From: Amphimedon queenslandica
Taxonomy: Eukaryota > Porifera > Demospongiae > Haplosclerida > Niphatidae
Direction of reading: 5' to 3'
Assembly (NCBI RefSeq): GCF_000090795.2
Contig: NW_003546253.1
Coordinates: 641,589-691,507 of the forward strand
DNA: 49,919 nucleotides
Positions 28,366-40,100 of this stretch are shown here, in pieces. Below the pieces are notes generated by a model, which searched no databases, was not told where the DNA came from, and was given only the letters and a program-made list of their open reading frames with translations. Both the position numbers and the translations under genes were made by a program. How positions within the stretch are numbered: position 1 is the first letter of the stretch; every line of letters starts with the position of its first letter.

Positions 28366-30822
28366 AAAAAAGAATAGCAACAAGAGAGTGAGTGAGAGAA
28401 TGATGTACACAGCAGCCATTAAAAAGATTTTCCACCTGTTTTTACTATACTCACCACTTCTAGGGTCTTCCTGTTTCTCAATCTGCCAGTAAGTGTTGGA
28501 AGATGTTGACGGTGCAGCATGTTTCCTTGAGTCAACTTTTCTCAATCGACAATGAACTAAACAAATGCAAATAATAATAATCCATGTACTGTATACACTA
28601 TATTTTGTATTTTCTAGAATACATGCATCAAAAATTAAGCAAATTAACACAAAAGTTAGAAGTATATGATAATAACATGCACAAAAGTTGCTGTAAAGAG
28701 TGTTAATACTTGCAATTGAACTAATGATCTGCTAGCATACACATACATACCATCTTCAACTACAGCATTGTCTTTTCCAGCAAAAGATCCTTCAGCAACA
28801 ATATAACACTCATCCTCTTTATGAAACAACCTCACACAAGTACCAGCCTACACAAATATACATCAAAAGCACATTAATAAAGTATAAAACAGTATTAGTT
28901 ATTATGTAGATGTAATATTTCATTAGTAACATAAGAGGGTTCAATGAATACTTGTGGTTACTATAATTAAAAGCTAGTCTACACCAGCCCTTACTTACTC
29001 TTAATGCTTTATCAGGATGTTTATTAACAGAAGGACAGTAATGTGGTATCAGAGTCAATGCTGACTCTGTAGCTGATAGATTTAGCTCAAAACTAGACAC
29101 AAAAATAGTAAAACACAATAACAGAATCTTAATAACAACTTAATTGAGCATACCAGTTTACTAGGACATTGAACTTGTCATCAGCACCAAGTGTGTGCCT
29201 TGGTCCACTACAATGGAGGAACTGTCCAAGATTCTTGACACTTTCAATCTTTAACTGATCATTGAATCTAACCTAATATAATAGGGTAAATAGGATATGA
29301 TCTACATGGACTCTTAACAGTATATAGTGTGGACTCTTAATACTGACATCATGAAATGTGCATGATCTGTGTTATGGTTGTGTGCATTGGGTGCAACTTA
29401 CCTCATCTCCTTCTGATCGAACTTTGTAGCGTGGGAGTATCTTAAAAATGCACTCCTCAAAGTTTTCAGCAGATAGACTGACCTACAAACAAACAGGCAA
29501 AATTGCATAGCTGAAATTTTTATGCCCTACTAGTAAATTGTTGCTTTCTGTCTTTGAAGCTTCTGAACAAACTCTGACAAACATCTTTGAAGCAACGTGC
29601 TGAAGCTAAAGTAAAAAATGAGAAGAAATAGAGCAAGAGGAAATTTAAGAGGATAACAAAAGAGACAAATTGTTAAAATGTATCCATGCAGTCCACTCAC
29701 TTGAATCAAATCGCCATACACAACTTTGTTACCAAACCTTCTCTGTTGCTCTAGCCTATTCTCAGTCTCTTCTGTTTGAGCAGCACGCTAGAGAATAGAT
29801 TAGAATATTAGTTGTTATTGTAGGTACACATATAGCCTGAGGGTAGGAATGACAGCCAGGGAAAGATTACCCACATCAATCAATTTACAAAAATAAGGAA
29901 ATAGTCACACGGTCTGTTGGCAGATGGGATTAAAAAAAGCTCTTTTGAGGTTACTTTAGGCAAGCTAATACAAAACTGACAGCTGATAAAAGTGAAGTAA
30001 ATGGATGGATACTCTTGATTGATTAAACTGCAGCTAGTACAATAAACTGCGTGTGAGAAAACACCTTCAGGGCAATAAGGGTATAGACTACACAGCATTT
30101 CATGCATATCTATATCTATAATAAACATTGTATAATGATTATGAGGTTAATATAATACAATTTTGCTAATGAAGATCTCTAACAAAGGAAAGGCTTCTAT
30201 TTTGAGCCAATAACCACAGATTAAGATAAATCAGGGTTATCCCTAAGCCTGAAAAAGTTATACAAGGAGTATGTATTATGTATTACAAGTCACAATCAGT
30301 GTAGACACTTACAATTGCATTAAGTAGCTCATATTCTTCAATGTTAGTCATCCTAATAGCATTAAAACATTACATGTAAAATAGGAAATTTTGCATCACT
30401 CACTGTTGGACTTCTCTCAGGTATTGCTTTGCCTTGTACTTGTTTGGTGCCAATATCTTAAAGGCAGCAACTGTAGGTCAATACATAAAGAATTAACATG
30501 AGCATGACTACCAAACATAACATGCATATAGTACCACAAAACAAAATGTTACAGTTCTTTTAAATAATTTCTACTTACAAGCAACATTAGGAAAGGCAGG
30601 ATCATTTTCAGGCTGATCCTCTAGATTGTAAACAGTTAGAAATTTGTAAGGAGTGCTATAAAAATAATAATAAAAAATGGTCACAATATAAAACAGTTCT
30701 GGTTACCTTGACAGTTCAGAGTACACATATCCAGAGTAGTCCTTAGTCTTTAGTAGGAACAGAACAGTGTCCCCAATGTGTAGGGAACCTTGGCCTGCCT
30801 CCAATGCAGTAGCACCAGCCAT
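16033..30822 (-). CDS. Divergent IP3-receptor-family calcium channel, complete, about 65 exons
   Basis: The family forms tetrameric ER calcium-release channels. The start at 30822 (MAGATALEAGQGSLHIGDTV) matches the LHIGD opening of ITPRs. In order on the minus strand are the suppressor domain (ETENRLEQQRRFGNKVVYGD, 29788-29700), MIR region (CVRLFHKED; RLKHLPTRCYLA), RIH region (ICRECYNVIRKF; DPRFLDFLGSLCV, 26393-26330), a long helical regulatory region, RIH-associated segment (LLAACAEGENLFVE-like; LQDYLREQPDNFK), the transmembrane domain from about 17823, pore exon 17080-16899, S6 exon 16855-16688 (GLNIVFGIIVDTFSELR) and a C-terminal zinc finger (CFIC..., then HVKHDHNMWKYV, 16475-16360), ending in a charged coiled-coil tail with TAA at 16033. 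Summed exons give about 2,600-2,700 residues, the normal ITPR length. Several key residues differ (see findings). Paralogues in the genome cannot be judged here. Confidence 0.9.
16899..17080 (-). other. Pore exon of the IP3R-like channel with altered selectivity filter
   Basis: This exon encodes the S5 helix (WVAVLGVIVLFIYAVISFAF), a short loop and the pore-helix segment CANLGQCMYSVLRYGLTDN, ending LGL at a GTAGGT donor. The next exon begins LIPFQNDGEAPENF and goes into S6. In ITPRs this place reads LSHGLRSGGGVGD, and RyRs have GGGIGD. Here the aligned stretch after GL is TDNLGL, with no glycine-rich GGGxGD. Confidence 0.85.
22210..22850 (-). repeat. Family A tandem repeat, three to four units, in an IP3R-like gene intron
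   Basis: On the plus strand the unit appears reversed: CCATGGGCTATAGCC at 22363, 22541 and 22718, spaced 178 and 177 bp. It is the same unit as in the DIP2 intron and, because this gene is on the minus strand, it lies in the same orientation relative to transcription. The array ends near 22850, before the exon starting RVEELVK... region at about 22897. Confidence 0.9.
28327..28361 (-). repeat. (AG)n / sense (CT)n microsatellite in IP3R-like intron
   Basis: About 34 bp of pure AG on the plus strand, CT in gene sense, roughly 75 nt upstream of the exon GDVIAWRDRCRLKHLPTR (28252-28160). Confidence 0.9.
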
Positions 30823-31620
30823 AGCAACTCCTCAACACAGAACAGGATATGCTAATGATGCTGTAGCTTTCTTATCTACCTACTCAATTAGCATCAGAAG
30901 TCACACCCTGCATGATATTGTTAATCCATTTCATTAGTTGAGTCCAGGGGTCAAGTTATCATCACTTCCTTGCTCTAATTCTAATTGATCAGGAAGTCCT
31001 TTTAAACCACTACAACACTGAAGACAGTGCATTCATAAGCTATTTACAAAATTACAAAGCAAATTGACTTTGAATAAAAAATTATGCTGTCACCAAAGGC
31101 TATAGCCTTGGGTCATGGGCCAAATTTTGTCAAAATTGGCTAGGAGAGAATTCTTGATTTTTATAATTTTTTCTGATAGATATACATGTTCTCATGTAAT
31201 GAAATGATTTCAATCAAAATTGAATTTTTTTTATAAATTTTAAAAGTTATTCCAAATTTGGCTTTGCACCAAAGGCTACAGCCTTGGGGCATCGGCAAAA
31301 TTTCATCAAAATTGACTAGGAGAGAACTCTTAAGTTGATTTTCATAGTTTTTTTCTGATAGATATATACATGCTCCCATGTGACTTATCAAGTTTGAAAT
31401 GATTTCAATCAAAATTAGATTTTTAAATAAATTTTTATTGAAAAGCATTATTCATTAGCAAGAAGGCTCAGTGCGTGAATAAAATCAACACATTATAGCT
31501 ACGTTAACAAAAAGGACTGCCCCCTGGGAATACCCCTAGATAACACATTTTTTTTCCTATAAAAAAGTACTGGAAGAAATAAAGTTATTAGAAGAAATAA
31601 AGCTACTAAAAGACTACAGA
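30823..31620. other. Divergent intergenic region between IP3R-like gene and CUB gene
   Basis: It holds the presumed promoter of the minus-strand channel gene near 30830-31020 and, closer to the CUB gene, two family B repeat units (31081-31440). No start-proximal motif was clear enough to call. Confidence 0.5.
31081..31440 (+). repeat. Family B repeat, two units, intergenic
   Basis: Two units with AAAGGCT at 31095 and 31271 (176 bp apart). Each carries GCCAAATTTTGTCAAAATTGG-like sequence, AGGAGAGAA, TTTTTTCTGATAGATAT, ACATG, a GATTTCAATCAAAATT block and an AT-rich end. Layout and short blocks match family A and the other family B copies, so the families are probably related. Confidence 0.8.
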
Positions 31621-32268
31621 ATGTCTCTATCATCTCTTATAATCCTGCTAGCATCATTCCACATTAGCGCATCTTGTGTCTCGACCTGCTCATTGAATGG
31701 ATGGTGCTCACCTAGTACTGGATATGATGCCCACTCTCTTGGGATAGTGCAAGGAGATGGAGGGGTTTGCTTGCCTGGTGGATCAGTTCCAATAAAGTAT
31801 GTACATATTATTTATCATATTCAATAAATGATACTTTCTAAAAGTGATTACAGGTGTTTCAAGCACAGGCGATGTTCAAATGCCTGCAAGCTCAAAGTTT
31901 GGAACAGCAACCCTTCACTGGTTACTGTCCATCAGAACAATAACAGAACTGCAGTCTATGTACAGTCTCCAAGATTCTCAAAGAAGAACTACAGAAACAG
32001 TGACATCTGTGTATACAATATAAGCCTTAATACTTGTACTACGAATGCTGCAAGAGTTCATTATGATAGCTTTGATATTGCAGAGTCTACAGAATCCTGC
32101 ACTGACTACGTTCAGCTAGTCTACAATGGTAATGCTTCTATGAAGAAATGCAGTAGCGATATTGAGAGTACTAATGAACTTATTCCAGCAACAACCTTCC
32201 TAGTTGTCTTCTTTACTGACAGGGCTAATAATGATAAAGGATTTTCCATTAGAACTCAATGTGGCTGA
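31621..32268 (+). CDS. Small secreted single-CUB-domain protein, two exons
   Basis: Exon 1 is 31621-31796 and exon 2 is 31854-32268, joined as PIK-CFKHRRC; about 196 residues. An N-terminal signal peptide (MSLSSLIILLASFHISASC) precedes a short cysteine-rich stretch (roughly residues 20-80) with CSLNGWC and CSNACK. One CUB domain fills the C-terminal half: QSPRFSKKNY, then CVYNISLNTC, FDIAESTESCTDYVQLVYNG, CSSDIES and VVFFTDRANNDKGFSI, ending QCG*. CUB domains bind proteins or glycans outside the cell. There is no membrane segment, so it is probably secreted. I know no specific orthologue. Confidence 0.85.
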
Positions 32269-32883
32269 CATTATTATTAGCTGCAATGTACATGTAATGT
32301 TATAGCTATAAAACCTATGTCATTCTTTATCCTTTGTAAATTTTTTTAATTGATTATTATTATTATTATGATATTTTAAGTGTTAAAATCAACAAGAGCA
32401 ATATCACAAAATATATTACGCCCACTTTAAGTCTTTAAAGGCACAACAATGAGAGTGTGCAAATCTACTCAAAAACCATGATGGATAATGTGCTCATGCC
32501 TTAATACATAAATGTAAGCACATAGATCTATTCCCATTACAATATTCATAATATTGATCTCAGCAAAATCATAATAAACAACATTTTTCATACCACAGCA
32601 GTTAAACACCTGTGCGCCTGAACGGTACTTATAACAAAACACCCCTCCACACACAAAAGACACAACGTGCAACACAAACTCAGCAAAGTTTTAGTAAACA
32701 AAGTACTGCTGCCAATGCACCCACTATAACCTCCAATGCACCCACTATAACCTTATAGCAATCACTAATTACAGTAATTACATTGTTGTGCCAATGTACA
32801 TTGTGAAATCTGAACTTGTTTGATCCAACAATTATAAAGAATAATGGTTAAATTGAGAATAAACATCATGTACTTGTGAATGA
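32269..32883. other. Convergent intergenic region, CUB gene / TP53BP1-like gene
   Basis: It lies between two 3' ends and must hold both terminators. It contains a perfect 21 bp tandem duplication (CCAATGCACCCACTATAACCT at 32712 and 32733). No coding exon is recognised. Confidence 0.5.
32712..32753 (+). repeat. Perfect 21-bp tandem duplication
   Basis: The unit CCAATGCACCCACTATAACCT occurs twice head to tail with no mismatch. Confidence 0.9.
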
Positions 32884-34175
32884 TTATGAACGTTTAAATG
32901 GTTCAGGCGATACTACCTTACCAGCAAGAAGACACTCCACAAGCCACTCCGGGCTAACAACAAGGAAGTCTTTGAGAGAGACTGGGATACTTGAACTCTC
33001 TGATACAATCGTAAATTGAGACTCTATAGAATATTATAAGGATGGTCAGGTGAGGTAAACCATTACAATATTTCATGACTAATGTCATTGTGTACATCAT
33101 CAAAATATTCTTTTTAATAATAGCCTACCTTTACTTGATTTCCTTGGGAGCTTACTTATCACGTGGCCACCTCCACATGATATAACTTTCTGCCAAATTT
33201 CCTATATTAGCAAGATATAGAGTCAAACAGATAGCATATATATAACAAGCAAAGTACTCTTGTAATCACTAAAGTGAATTTTTATAGCAGCCATATATAA
33301 TCCTATATGCTAATCTGCCAGATAAACAGTTTAGTTATTGACGTACAACTTCTTAAGCTTCAGTTGGCAGACAAAAGAAGTAAAGGAAAGCGATTACAAG
33401 CTATGCTAATACTAAGAATATTAAAAATGCAATGAACAAGAGATGTAGATATATGTACATTGTATTATAGTATGACTGTACACATGTACTTACTTTGAAT
33501 GTCCTACTTCCAGATAGGAAGACATTAACTTTCAAGAAACCTGTTGCATGACTTTTCCTAATTTTAAATGATAAAGCCATGCAAAGCAGTACAGTCAAGT
33601 TTACCATTTAATCTGTTGTTTTGTTGAAGGAGAAACACCAGCTAATAGGCTGAAATCCTTTTCCCAACTGACAATTTTCCCCTATAGAAATATCACAATG
33701 ATTATAATGCATCATATCATTATGAGTTTACCTGTTTAACACACTCCATTATCCAGTTGTATGAAACACAAGGTAAACTGACTGCTATGGCCGTCAGATA
33801 TTTCAGAGTACGACAATAAGTGTTGGATAAACAGAATGTACGATTATCTATGACCTGCAGTAAAAGTATAGAGAGATTATAATGTTCATAATATATGCTG
33901 TACAACTAGACCAGGACCTCAGAATAGGGAACTTCATGCAACAATAACTACACATATCCTCCCTCTCCCTCTTACCAAGTTAGGTTTGTATTCGTCCATT
34001 ATGTAACCACCTCTGTCTCTCAATATTTGTTCAATTTCTTCTCTTCCTAGTTAAATAATAATACAAAACTATTTTATGTATGCATCCAAGGATAGTACAT
34101 ACCGGTGGGCTGACTACTTCTTTGATCTGTCACTAAAAATATCATTCCACTAAACAAGACTGATTCTTTATGAGA
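32884..34175 (-). other. Tandem BRCT region of the TP53BP1-like gene
   Basis: The minus-strand exons read LFSGMIFLVTDQRSS, then REEIEQILRDRGGYIMDEY, NTYCRTLKYLTAIAVSLPCV, NWIMECVKQGKIVSWEKDF, KVNVFLSGSRTFKEIWQKVI and VVSPEWLVECLLAGKVVSP. The two Trp-Cys BRCT helices (NWIMEC and EWLVEC) mark the ends of repeat 1 and repeat 2. Confidence 0.85.
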
Positions 34176-37100
34176 CAGGCTTTCTTCTACAAAAAATTAA
34201 GCTCGTCCAGGTACATTAAACACTAGCAATTTACTTTGTGGTCTTTTGCTCACAGATTTCTTCCTTTTCTTAACTAATAATAGAAGAAACAAATAATTGT
34301 ATTGTAAAGGATACCAAACTGATGGAATGAAAGCAACAAGTATTCATTCACTCAAATGAATAAATAAATGGACATTCATGATTGTTATATTCATTGCAAT
34401 ATTACCCTGTTTTGATTGCGTGTTAAGTAGCTGCAGAGTCATTTCAGCTGTGTCAGCTGTCATCACTAAATCTTCCAAAGAGCACCTAAAAATAGATATA
34501 AAAAAATATAAACATCATCAATATGTACATGTAAAAGTGCTATTTACTTCATAATAGTATCGTTACTGAGTTTCATCCTGAAGGTTGAGTCAGGTATAGA
34601 GAAATCAAGCAACGAACCAGAAATATCAGTATCAGCACTTGATACTTTAACACCTTGTGGTATACAAGCCTATAAAATATCATAATCAATGCATATGCAA
34701 TAGATGTACATGCATGATAAAATGTATGCTCACCAGTGGTAATATATGCTGTACAGAAACTGAGGAATAGTCTCCATCATAGAAGTGAAGGTATGCCTTG
34801 ATAGGAGATACTTCTACTATAGTGGCAGCATACCACTTGCCATCCTTCCACCTAGCAATTACCTTCTGATTCTCAACTAGTTTAAAACCTAAAAGAAATA
34901 TAAAGATATATACATGTATAAATAAACAACAAAAATAACCAACCAGATTGATGGCTCTTGTTTTTAACGACTGAAGAAGTAGTACATTGCAAAGTACTAG
35001 GAAGTGAATCCAGGTCTAGCGATTGAGAACGTAAAGGAGAATAAGCTCTACTTCGACCTGTAGGTGTTGTTGATTGACTTCTTGCTTCCGAACTGATGAC
35101 ACTGGTACTTGGAGTGAGGTGATTCTCTGTACAACTGGAATTAACGACTAACAAGGAGGAAGAATTGAATAGAGAGGAATTATCCAATTACATTATTACA
35201 TCATGAAATATCTTACCATGACTAGAAGCAGTAGCACTGAGTGGAGATATGGAATGCCTTAATGGTTGATTATAAACTGAGCTATTCATGCTAGGCGGAT
35301 TCATTGGATCATGACTAATGGAACTGGTTGATTGAATACTAGCTGGACAGGGTATCCCAGGGGTTGACACATATGATGATGATGATAACTGCTGAGCAGG
35401 AATGGGGTTCAGTACATGAGCTGAGGATAGAGGAGTAGCTTCAATAGATACCTTCCGTTCCTCACTTGGTCCTACTACATGATCCTATAAAGTATAAAAC
35501 ACAGATAAACATGGGATAAAATACAATTATTTTGTCCAAATTTCTTCAATGCATAACGCATGTACAAGCATTCCTGTTATTTACTTACAAGAGTTTGAAT
35601 GACTTTCTCGGTGTTCCTGTCTATAATCTCATCACGAATAAATACGTGAGAGGTTATAACTGTGGTACTGTGTCTTAGGCGAATCAATGGAGAAAAAGGA
35701 TTCGATGAAAAAATATCTTTAACACCTTGAGGCGTCAAACAGGTGATAGGCGATACAAAATGAAGACTTGACATAGCAGAAGAAGCAATGGTACTGACAT
35801 TAGATGGAGTAGTAAGAGGCGTTGATGCATTAACTAGCTCCTGAGTCTGAGCTTGAGAAGTAGAGCCAGACACTACAATATTCTCTCTTCTAACAGGAGT
35901 GCTAGTAACTGTCGCTGCCTCCCCTTCCTTCTCTGATTCAGCAGTAGCCTCAGTGTCATCCTCTATAGTTGAGAGTGGTAGTGGATTTTCACTTTCCATT
36001 GCATTGTTTAATGAAGTCTGTGGCTCCTGTCTTCTACGAAGAGGCATAAACAGAGGTGTGTCAGTATTGCTGTCTTCTTCTTGGAACTCATACGGGTCAG
36101 TCCTGTAAAAAATCATTCCTATTAAACGATATGAATATCTAAATACATGTACCTTCTTGTGTCTTTTCTTCTAGTGTGTTGTAGGCCAGCAAACAATGAT
36201 GAAGGAACTGCTAGTGGTAGAGAAGGCCCAGTATTAGTAGTAGCAGAGACACCATCAGTTTCTGTGAAATCAAATAAAAAGATTAATGTATATAGCAGCA
36301 CATTCATGACTATAAATAAAATGCTAGGTTTTTTACAGTCTTTTTAAAGTTCACCCCTGGTAATAAAAGCAACTAACTTGTAAAAGAAATGTCAGAAGGA
36401 GAGACTTCTGATTCACTGTTCAAAGCAGTAATAGGAGGCAACTCGAAATGAGAGCTATCATCAAAAGTGTCACAATTGTCCCCTTCCTCTTCTGTCAGTC
36501 CTAATATAAACCCTGTGGCTGTGGTACGAAGTGATGCTGTAGGTCTTATAGTTGCTGAACTTTTAGATGCAAGTGTACTTCCAGTCCTATCTGATCTTCT
36601 TGTCTCTCCTTTACCACTGCCATCTATTTCCTTATTTCCTTGGCCATTCCTCACTCCATTAGTAGTAGAATCAATAGTTGTATCACTTTGTAAAGGATCG
36701 GTAGCTTTAGCAGTGGATTGATCTTGCTTCAGCTTCTTGGGAGTGTTTTCTCCAGAGCTCATGCTCCTTCTCCTACGTAATGAGAGGCACTTCCCCGGCG
36801 ATCGACCTTTAGTTTCTGCCACTCCATTACTCCTGGTTTGTTCTTTGGTAGCTAAAAGTAACAGTAAATTGAAACAATACATAAACAATTTTTTAAAATT
36901 TATAAAAAATCTTATTTTGATAGGAATCAGTTCAGAAATTCTATACAACATAAGAACATGTATATGCATCAGAAAAAATTATAAAAATGACAAATTCTCT
37001 CCTAGTCATTTTTGGTGAAATTTGGCTGATGACACTGTACTATAGTACAGGGACTTTTGCCCAATTTTAGAGTAACTTTAAAAATTCATAAAAAATTTAA

Positions 37101-40100
37101 ACTTGAGCGGAATTGGCTGAAATTTGAAACACAACATAAGAACATGTATATGCGTCAGAAAAAATTATAAAAATGACAAATTCTCTCCTAGTCATTTTTG
37201 GCAAAATTTGGCTGATGACACTGTACTATATAGTACAGGGACTTTGGCTCAATTTTGGAGCCACTTAAAAAAATCAAAATTTTGATTGCAATCAGTACTA
37301 ACAGATATGGCGGCACTGGCCATATCTATACATAATGCATTATATTTACATTGGTCATTGTCACCAGTGTCAGTTTCCATATCTTCTACATGTGCTTCAC
37401 TAGTACCATCAGTAGGTAACAGCATGTCACTGTCAGGAAGTCTAAAATCAAATGTTCCTACAAAAAATAACAAAGCAAACAAAATATGTTTAAATACAAC
37501 TTAATACACTACCACACCTGATGAATTAGTCTGTGACACATCAGCTTGAGGAGTTATGATAACATTAGATATTGGACTAGTAGAGAGTATCATGGAGTTA
37601 GTAGAAGACACTTCGGTATTTGATAACTGGAGACTTTCATACACTGGTACTGGAGGAGTGGTACTAGGAATGGAATGACTTGGTACTGGGGGAGTAGTAC
37701 TGGGAATGGAATCACTTGATAATTTCAATGGAGAGTGTGAGAGGACATCTCCTTTAGTAGACTCAGTACTGCTACCAATAACAAACACAGCAGTATCATC
37801 ATCAGGCTCCATTGCACTCTGACTGGGAGAAACATGCAAACGAAACGAGTTCTGTGTACCAGCTGAAGTATCAGTACAGTTTCCCTCCAAAGTATGAGCA
37901 CTATCAATCCTGCTATCATTAGCTAACAAAGCAGGAGAGAGGACTGAGCCTGTCTCTATAGAATGAGTCTTTTCCTCTCTCTCAGGAGAGAATGGGAGAT
38001 TGGGACTATCAATAGTTAGTGATGGCTGAAGTGAGTCAATAAGTGATTCTTTTTGAATGACAATACACGAGTCATTTGTTAACGATTCGGTTAACTCGGA
38101 CTCATCTTTATCATTATTAGTATCATCAATAGTAATTATAGAATTATCAGCTCGTCCCTTTAATAACTTCAACTGTTCATTAGTTGCATCATTAGCAGTA
38201 GTTGCTGTGTCCTCCATATTTGAAGAAGGCAGCTCCCTCAGTTCCTCCCCACTACTCCCCCGATCATCATTTCCTTGCAGTTCACTTTCTTCTACTATTT
38301 TAGTTTCCTGGTTCTCTCCATCAGTTTGATCACTAGTTTGCTCTTTATCTTGTCCAGACCTGTCACCTCTCTCATTGCTATCCCCTCCTCTTCTTCCTCC
38401 ATTGTCATCTCTTTCTCCTTCTCTCTCTCCTCTTTTGTCTTTAGCTTTATCCTCCTTCCCACCAGAGCTGCTATTGCTAGAACTGCTATTTGTATTAGTT
38501 GTGGTGGTGGTAGTTGTTGTTGAAGTCTTTTTATCATTATTATTATTATTAGAATTACTTGAAGTGGCTGTTGTATCAAAGTCCAATAAACCTTTCGGCA
38601 TGATTATAAAATTTAAATCAGTGATATCTCCTTCGCTATCAGTAACTGGCCCCACACAGGGTAAATCAACTGGAGGTGAGGATAATGATGGCGATGATTG
38701 AATGTCTGATGATGAAGTTAGAGATGATCCGCTTGGCATATAACCACTCGATACTGATTGTAATGTACTGGTGATTGATTGTGAATAAGATGAAGATAAT
38801 TCAATAGAAGACGTAGGAGATTTGATTGATGTTGTAGTGACAGCTATTTTAACCCNNNNNNNNNNTATGACATTGATTATGACTTCAGACATTATAATTA
38901 CATTAATAATCAGCAGACTTACTTCATTAGAATTACAGCTGCTATCACTTTGAATTCGCCCCGCGGGTCTTTTAGTAGGTGGCTTCATTGTGGGAGACAG
39001 AGTGGGATCAGTGCCACTACTTGGGCTGCTGTCCAATCTTGATCTCTTCTCTCCTCTTTGCGTCTCTTCAGTGAGCTCCTCTAGGTCAGTCTGCTCTGAC
39101 TCCTGCTCTTTCTGCTGCTGTAACATCCACCTTGGAACCTATGAATTATTAGAGAGAGAGAGTGTGTGTGTGTGTGTGTGTGCAGAATGAAGGGGGAGAA
39201 GAGATAAGAGAAAGATAGGAAAGAAACACAAACCGTATTAGTCCTTTCATACTGTGAATCATTATTTGCATCATTTACACTAAACAGGTCTTGCGTGCCT
39301 AAAAATAAAATTAAAGAATGTCATACTAATAAATTTAATTATAGCATACCTTCTTCAGCAATAGTAGCAACAGAATCTATTATCTCTGCATCAGTCATAG
39401 GCTCTCTATTGTCAGTATTATGATCAAATTTAGTAACAATCCTACCCTTGAACTTAAACAATCCGTGACTTCTATCCAAAGTACAATCAGCATCTTGACT
39501 TCCTTTTGAACATTTTAAATGAGCTCAGCAATATTTATAAGCATTACCTTCATCAGTTTCTTGTACAGTTGTACTGCTGGTTGATTCTAGACTGCAGCTA
39601 AGACCTAAAATACATTATTTATCTAATGAATGAATCAGTGTGGGATAATGCTTACCTGACTGGGCTGAAGCAATGTAATCAGAAGAGCCTAATGAACCAC
39701 AATAAGTAAAATTCATTGTTACAAAAAACCACAATACCCTTGTTGTACCAACATATTAATATCAATTACAGGCTAGTGTACATTCTTGTGATGCGGCTGT
39801 GCGTAATAACAAGAGTAGATAAGGTAATAAGTACCTGAAGTCTTGCTGTCTTGCGATGACGGCTATACAAAAATAAGTAATAGATACAAATCTTTCAAAC
39901 AAATAAGCGTACCGGAGTGGCCTTCAGCTTCGTCTTAGAAGAAATCTTTTCTACATACTCCTGAGTCTGCTCTAGATCTCTATGAGGTAGAGAAGAGAAA
40001 AGTATGATTAAAAGAGGATCAAAAAGTCATTACATTTAAAGGGTACCTTCTCTGCTTCTCCAAAACATGTTTCTTAACTGTTGGAACTCTCTGATATTTA

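Noticed and set aside
28132..28650. 172-codon minus-strand ORF with poly-Ser/Leu
   Set aside because: It reads through an intron with a (CT)n run. Only two short parts (28557-28456 and 28252-28160) are IP3R-like exons, and they are in a different splice arrangement.
29880..30128. 82-codon minus-strand ORF inside the IP3R-like gene
   Set aside because: It lies in an intron between the exons TNIEEYELLNAI and RAAQTEETEN, and has no match to the N-terminal ITPR domain.
38375..38701. Plus-strand ORFs opposite the TP53BP1-like gene
   Set aside because: They are antisense shadows of the Ser/Asp/Thr-rich exon, with poly-Ser, Leu and Val content that comes from the complementary low-complexity codons.
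37501..39126. 541-codon minus-strand ORF taken as one exon
   Set aside because: It runs through 10 N and an intron. A GTAAGT donor at 38923 and homologous layout show two exons, although most of the ORF (37515-38850 and 38924-39126) is truly coding.
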